Shown here one piece after another: positions 40,399-42,737 of a stretch of DNA of 42,737 bases. Under the pieces are notes generated by a model that was not told where the DNA came from, ran no database searches, and was given only the letters and a program-made list of their open reading frames with translations. Each line of letters opens with the position of its first letter. Position 1 is the stretch's first letter. The DNA comes from Candidatus Aminicenantes bacterium JdFR-80. GTDB lineage: Bacteria > Acidobacteriota > Aminicenantia > Aminicenantales > Aminicenantaceae. The translations under genes and the position numbers were made by a program. Location: positions 40,774 through 83,510 of the forward strand of contig MTOP01000056.1 of assembly GCA_002010725.1 (NCBI GenBank), given 5' to 3'.

Positions 40399-40430
40399 TT
40401 TATTCATTAATTGAGTAGAAAATGAATAAA
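40399..40430. promoter_or_regulatory. Inverted repeat upstream of accessory promoter
   Basis: TTTATTCATT (40399-40408) and AATGAATAAA (40421-40430) are exact complements with a 12-base spacer. It lies 19 bases upstream of the -35 at 40449. A regulator dyad for the rightward promoter is likely. Confidence 0.5.
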
Positions 40431-40448
40431 AGCAAATAAAAAAAAGAA

Positions 40449-40477
40449 TTGACAAAAAAGACAATTTGTGCTAAATA
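40449..40477 (+). promoter_or_regulatory. Rightward promoter of accessory operon
   Basis: TTGACA (40449-40454), 17-bp spacer, TAAATA (40472-40477), then AAAGGAGG before the ATG at 40500. The layout from -35 to Shine-Dalgarno closely matches the early promoter at 1717, suggesting duplication or shared control. Confidence 0.7.
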
Positions 40478-40499
40478 GATAAGCGAAAGGAGGTTAAAA

Positions 40500-40901
40500 A
40501 TGACGGGTAAAACATTAATAAAGGGGGTTAAAATACAAGGCTTAAAAGAAATAAGGCAAAAAGAAAACGAGATTTTCGTAAACGCTTGGAGAGAGGGGGA
40601 GTTTTTCCCAACTGAATTTGATACCGAGCTCAATGAGATCCAGCGTCAAAAGATCAGAATATTAAAAGAAAAGTGGGGAAAGATATATGGCGTTCGGATC
40701 AATGAAGGCGTGCCGGTTGAAAGGTTGAAAGGAAAAGTCTTAAATTTCAGTTGTGACGCTGTGATCCCTTGCTATTCCGAGGAACTGGTCCGCTTAATAG
40801 AAAGATACAGAAAGGCTGATTTTCCACGCGCTCAAAAAATGATTACTGAAATTCACGATCACATCGACAAATTGGGTGGCGAACTGCTATATTGGGTGTA
40901 A
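40500..40901 (+). CDS. Hypothetical protein, first of accessory operon
   Basis: A 133-residue, mostly helical protein (NEIQRQKIRILKEKWGKIYG; LVRLIERYRKADFPRAQKM). No domain recognised. It has a strong promoter and AGGAGG. It may be expressed in the lysogen or together with the early genes, as the promoter resembles the early one. Confidence 0.7.
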   Translation: MTGKTLIKGVKIQGLKEIRQKENEIFVNAWREGEFFPTEFDTELNEIQRQKIRILKEKWGKIYGVRINEGVPVERLKGKVLNFSCDAVIPCYSEELVRLIERYRKADFPRAQKMITEIHDHIDKLGGELLYWV

Positions 40902-40902
40902 A

Positions 40903-41010
40903 ATGGGCGACTTAAGTTTATTTGGTTTTCTCGGTTTCTGGCTTGTCTTGCTAGTCCGGGTCCTCTCAGCCCGGGCTAGCATTTCTGGAACAAAAAAAAT
41001 AAAATACTAA
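40903..41010 (+). CDS. Small membrane protein, 35 residues
   Basis: A frame MGDLSLFGFLGFWLVLLVRV, then LSARASISGTKKIKY, a single membrane helix with a basic end. It starts one base after the preceding stop, so translation is probably coupled. The message contains a 12-bp hairpin at 40949-40981. Confidence 0.45.
   Translation: MGDLSLFGFLGFWLVLLVRVLSARASISGTKKIKY
40949..40981. repeat. 12-bp inverted repeat inside small membrane gene
   Basis: Arms TGCTAGTCCGGG (40949-40960) and CCCGGGCTAGCA (40970-40981), one G-T pair, 9-base loop. There is no T run after it on the plus strand. It may attenuate or stabilise the mRNA, or mean that the small gene is not real. Confidence 0.6.
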
Positions 41011-41024
41011 TATGGAGGGATAAA

Positions 41025-41210
41025 ATGAAAGCGTATCTTCTCTCACGAGAAAATGGAGTCATTCAGATTGGAAGAACTGTTTACACTCTTCCTCTTAGGA
41101 CAAAATTTGAGGGAACCAGGAAGGGCCTAAAAAAATATCCTTCTTGTGATGTAAAAGAAAATAGTTGGGAAGAGGCAGAAAAAGCATATAAAGAACTGGC
41201 CCAATCATAA
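41025..41210 (+). CDS. Hypothetical protein
   Basis: A 61-residue protein (MKAYLLSRENGVIQIGRTVY at the start). No family recognised. GGAGGG lies before the ATG. Confidence 0.65.
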   Translation: MKAYLLSRENGVIQIGRTVYTLPLRTKFEGTRKGLKKYPSCDVKENSWEEAEKAYKELAQS

Positions 41211-41244
41211 CACATCCGAAACCAGGGACTAAAGGAATAACGCA

Positions 41245-41535
41245 ATGGCAAAAACAAGTTGGCGTGAATTGATAACTGAGGCCCTGGTGAAAAATAATGA
41301 AAGCTGGAAAGACATGGAATACATAACATTGTCAGAAAGAGAATTAGATGAGACGTTCAGTGAGATATATCATCCGGAATATGGGCCAGAAGGAAGGCCA
41401 TTTACTGCTTGGACAAAGAAAAGGGTATATTTTCCTGTAATTAAAAACTGCGGTGAGCTTAAATTTTATGGGGTTGCATCGGTTTCACGAGATCCTGACG
41501 GAAAACCAACGGAACATATTGGAAAGGAAACATAA
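41245..41535 (+). CDS. Conserved-type phage protein of unknown function
   Basis: A 96-residue protein. TSWRELITEALVKNNESWKD, then TLSERELDETF, PFTAWTKKRVYFPV and a final TEHIG is a pattern found in small proteins of many phages with no assigned role. It closes the accessory operon before the terminator. Confidence 0.75.
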   Translation: MAKTSWRELITEALVKNNESWKDMEYITLSERELDETFSEIYHPEYGPEGRPFTAWTKKRVYFPVIKNCGELKFYGVASVSRDPDGKPTEHIGKET

Positions 41536-41563
41536 TAACAGAAGGGGGGTGATATAGCTTTTC

Positions 41564-41596
41564 AGCCGGGGACCGCTAGGATCCCCGGCTTTTTTG
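41564..41596 (+). terminator. Rho-independent terminator
   Basis: A perfect 9-bp stem AGCCGGGGA (41564-41572) with TCCCCGGCT (41582-41590), a 9-base loop and a run of T directly after. It ends the accessory operon and insulates the lipoprotein gene. Confidence 0.88.
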
Positions 41597-41625
41597 TTGA
41601 CTAATTTATATTAATAATTTATTTT
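41597..41625 (+). promoter_or_regulatory. Promoter of lipoprotein gene
   Basis: TTGACT (41597-41602), 17-bp spacer and TATTTT (41620-41625), directly after the terminator. A terminator followed by a dedicated promoter is the arrangement of a lysogenic-conversion (moron) gene. Confidence 0.5.
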
Positions 41626-41642
41626 TTTATTTGGGGGTAAAG

Positions 41643-42236
41643 ATGAGAAACAAGTTATTGTTTTTAATTATCGTGTTTTTCTTATTATGGAGTTGTGTAA
41701 AAGTTAAGTCAGTAGTGACTATTCCTGAATATTCGGGTGTAAAATTTAAGAAGATCATGGTTGTGGCTATTATTGATGATATGGATTTCATTAAGAGGGT
41801 AGAGACTCAAGGCGTGGTGGAGATCCGGAAGCGGGGCGGTGAAGCGATTCAAGGGTTTAAGCTTTTCTCTCCATTCAAAAAGTATAGCCAAGATGAGTTT
41901 GTGGGGATCCTAGATGAGAACAATATTGACGGTATTCTTGTTTTTTATCTGAAGGGGACAAGAGAAAACACCTTCTACCTTCCCGGCAGTGTTTTTACAA
42001 TTGGTCAAATGACGGCAAGTGGGAATAGTGCGACTTACTCGGCAATGTCAGTGGGTGGCGGGCTATACCCGCTCAGAGATGTTGATTATTCCTTCTCCAT
42101 CGGCTTAATGGATAGAAATAATACTTTAATATGCTATGCAGAGTCTATTATAGAGTCTAGAAATAATACTTGTATAAATATTATGATGAAAAAAATTATC
42201 TCTGTAATTGATAAATATCTCATTTTATCTCGTTGA
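41643..42236 (+). CDS. Lipoprotein, probable lysogenic-conversion gene
   Basis: A 197-residue protein. The signal sequence RNKLLFLIIVFFLLWSC ends in a lipobox-type C (about residue 18), so it is expected to be lipidated and membrane-anchored. The mature part is an alpha/beta domain (FKKIMVVAIIDDMDFIKRVE; NNIDGILVFYLKGT) with a Ser/Gly-rich segment. It resembles small lipoproteins of unknown role that recur in bacteria. It lies between its own promoter and attR. It may alter the lysogen's envelope or block superinfection. ATG 41643 is used as GGGGG precedes it. Confidence 0.7.
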   Translation: MRNKLLFLIIVFFLLWSCVKVKSVVTIPEYSGVKFKKIMVVAIIDDMDFIKRVETQGVVEIRKRGGEAIQGFKLFSPFKKYSQDEFVGILDENNIDGILVFYLKGTRENTFYLPGSVFTIGQMTASGNSATYSAMSVGGGLYPLRDVDYSFSIGLMDRNNTLICYAESIIESRNNTCINIMMKKIISVIDKYLILSR

Positions 42237-42268
42237 TTATAGATAAATTTATTTACTGATACGGGCTA

Positions 42269-42345
42269 TTTCTTTTTTTCTTTTCTTTTTTCTTTAAAGG
42301 GGGGTGCAGGGGGGATTTTTTCTTTTTTCTTTTCTTTTTTTCTTT
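42269..42345. repeat. Homopyrimidine mirror repeat around a G6-TGCA-G6 core
   Basis: 42269-42295 and 42319-42345 are perfect mirror images, 27 bases each: T3 C T7 C T4 C T6 C T3 against its reverse. Between them are two G6 runs (42299-42304, 42309-42314) joined by TGCA. Mirror-symmetric pyrimidine tracts can form intramolecular triplex (H-DNA), and the G runs could stack. No gene is present. Confidence 0.85.
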
Positions 42346-42355
42346 TATCGTAAAG

Positions 42356-42398
42356 TGTGGCAGTTTTTGTGGCGGTGTGGTCGTTTTTGTGGCAGTTT
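42356..42398. repeat. Integrase arm-type sites, right pairs
   Basis: Four copies of the motif TGTGGCNGTTT or close variants at 42356, 42368, 42376 and 42388, that is two pairs each spaced 12 bp. The same motif pair at 183-205 lies beside attL. They lie 81 bases from the attR core. Confidence 0.65.
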
Positions 42399-42478
42399 TT
42401 TTGTTTTTTGTTTTGTCTTAATGTTTCTAATTGTTTCTATAACCATTTTGTTTTCAGTCGGTTACGGGGGAATAAAGT

Positions 42479-42516
42479 ATAAAAAAAGAGTGCCGAAGAG
42501 GGGACTCGAACCCCTA
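42479..42516. repeat. attR, 38-bp core repeat
   Basis: Exact copy of 88-125. It overlaps the 3' 26 bases of tRNA-Leu and the T7 tract after it. Here the phage-supplied sequence restores the tRNA 3' end. Confidence 0.93.
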
Positions 42517-42577
42517 CGAGCGAAATGTGCTCACTAGCCCCTCAAGCTAGCGTGTCTACCAATTCCACCACTTCGGC
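42491..42577 (-). tRNA. tRNA-Leu(GAG)
   Basis: 87 nt, class II tRNA. Acceptor stem GCCGAAG/CTTCGGC with discriminator A, D-arm with GGTAGACAC, anticodon stem CTAGC/GCTAG around TTGAGGG giving anticodon GAG, a long variable arm with GAGC/GCTC, and T-arm AGGGG/CCCCT around TTCGAGT. CCA is not encoded. It is the attachment site of the prophage. Confidence 0.95.
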
Positions 42578-42590
42578 ACAATTTATTTTC

Positions 42591-42614
42591 GCCTTTTCCA
42601 GGCAAGGAAAAGGC
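42591..42614. repeat. Inverted repeat between host gene and tRNA-Leu
   Basis: GCCTTTTCC (42591-42599) and GGAAAAGGC (42606-42614) are exact complements with a 6-base loop. It lies between the stop of the host gene and the tRNA. No T run follows on the minus strand, so a terminator is uncertain; it could be an RNA-processing hairpin. Confidence 0.5.
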
Positions 42615-42625
42615 TTCATCTTTAT

Positions 42626-42736
42626 CTATTTTTTTTCGGCCGGTTTATTCTGACTGGTGTTTTTTTCTTTTGTCTGTTTCGTTTCAGTTTTAGTGGGCGC
42701 CGGTGCTTCTTTCTTTTGGGTTTCAGTGACTGCTGG
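42626..42736 (-). CDS. C-terminal end of host gene, probably SecG
   Basis: A partial frame of 36 residues running off the window edge, PAVTETQKKEAPAPTKTETK followed by more Lys/Thr-rich residues and ending PAEKK. Such an Ala/Pro/Lys/Thr tail is usual for SecG, the inner-membrane subunit of the Sec translocase. secG followed by tRNA-Leu(GAG) is known from E. coli (secG-leuU). The identity rests on tail composition and synteny only. Confidence 0.5.
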   Translation of the reverse strand, partial: PAVTETQKKEAPAPTKTETKQTKEKNTSQNKPAEKK

Positions 42737-42737
42737 T

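Larger units (their letters stand above)
39659..40499. other. Non-coding control region between late and accessory operons
   Basis: 841 bases without a supported gene. It carries the late promoter(s), the 39755 inverted repeat, a GC-rich palindrome cluster (39959-40016), a 23-bp hairpin (40058-40080), about 320 bases of very AT-rich sequence, an inverted repeat (40399-40430) and the rightward promoter at 40449. It is a candidate replication origin or packaging site. No direct repeat array of iterons or CRISPR-like repeats is visible. Confidence 0.6.

Noticed and set aside
42304-42537. Plus-strand frame running through the mirror repeat, arm sites and tRNA
   Set aside because: Phe-rich translation of pyrimidine tracts, reads through attR and into the tRNA; no real gene.
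1-42737. CRISPR array, diversity-generating retroelement, transposase or toxin-antitoxin module
   Set aside because: No regular repeat-spacer array, no reverse transcriptase, no transposase motif and no recognisable toxin-antitoxin pair found.

Overview
The window is an almost complete temperate bacteriophage, about 42.4 kb, integrated into a bacterial chromosome, with a few dozen bases of host DNA on either side. The right edge carries an intact tRNA-Leu(GAG) gene on the minus strand. Upstream of it is the Lys/Pro/Ala-rich C-terminal tail of a host protein, most likely SecG, since secG next to tRNA-Leu(GAG) is a common bacterial arrangement. The last 26 bases of the tRNA plus 12 bases beyond it recur exactly as a 38-bp direct repeat at the left edge (88-125 and 42479-42516). 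These are attL and attR, so the element lies between them. The host is a bacterium with consensus sigma70-type promoters, Shine-Dalgarno starts and moderately AT-rich DNA. A lipobox protein and a spanin-like protein hint at a diderm. I cannot name the phylum.

Layout. (1) 163-1745: tyrosine integrase and an XRE-type repressor in one leftward operon, with a divergent control region holding two consensus promoters and dyad operators. (2) 1769-13106: a long rightward early operon of tightly overlapping genes. It holds an excisionase-like protein, a recombination module (putative annealing protein, RecB-like nuclease, SSB), a replication module (replisome organiser-like protein and helicase-loader-like zinc protein) and nuclease genes (VRR/Holliday-like, HNH). 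It also holds a radical SAM enzyme, a deoxyribosyltransferase-like enzyme and many small membrane or Cys-rich proteins. A GC-rich, strongly foldable non-coding segment at 11735-11871 interrupts it and is the best candidate for an undescribed element. (3) A hairpin at 13125-13149 separates the convergent operons. (4) 39658 down to 13148: a single 26.5-kb leftward late operon. In order of transcription it encodes scaffold, SU10/DUF5309-like major capsid protein, C2H2 zinc-finger protein, head-tail adaptor, tail and fibre proteins, GH5-like glycosidase, M15 endolysin, holin/spanin-like proteins, a GNAT enzyme and three large ejection-type proteins. It ends with small and large terminase, portal, a phosphoesterase and a secreted JAMM-like protein. 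There is no tape measure, sheath or tail tube, so a short-tailed (podovirus-like) virion is expected. (5) 39659-40499: a non-coding region with late promoters, a cluster of GC-rich palindromes and an AT-rich stretch. (6) 40500-41535: a small rightward operon with its own promoter and terminator. (7) 41643-42236: a lipoprotein gene with its own promoter, a likely lysogenic-conversion gene. (8) 42269-42398: a homopyrimidine mirror repeat and integrase arm-type repeats next to attR.

How it works together (inference): the repressor holds the early and perhaps the late promoters off. On induction the excisionase and integrase act on the att and arm sites. The early operon supplies recombination and helicase-loading factors that borrow host polymerase and helicase, since none are encoded here. 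The late operon builds a short-tailed particle and lyses the cell with M15 endolysin, holin, a spanin-like protein and possibly the GH5 enzyme.
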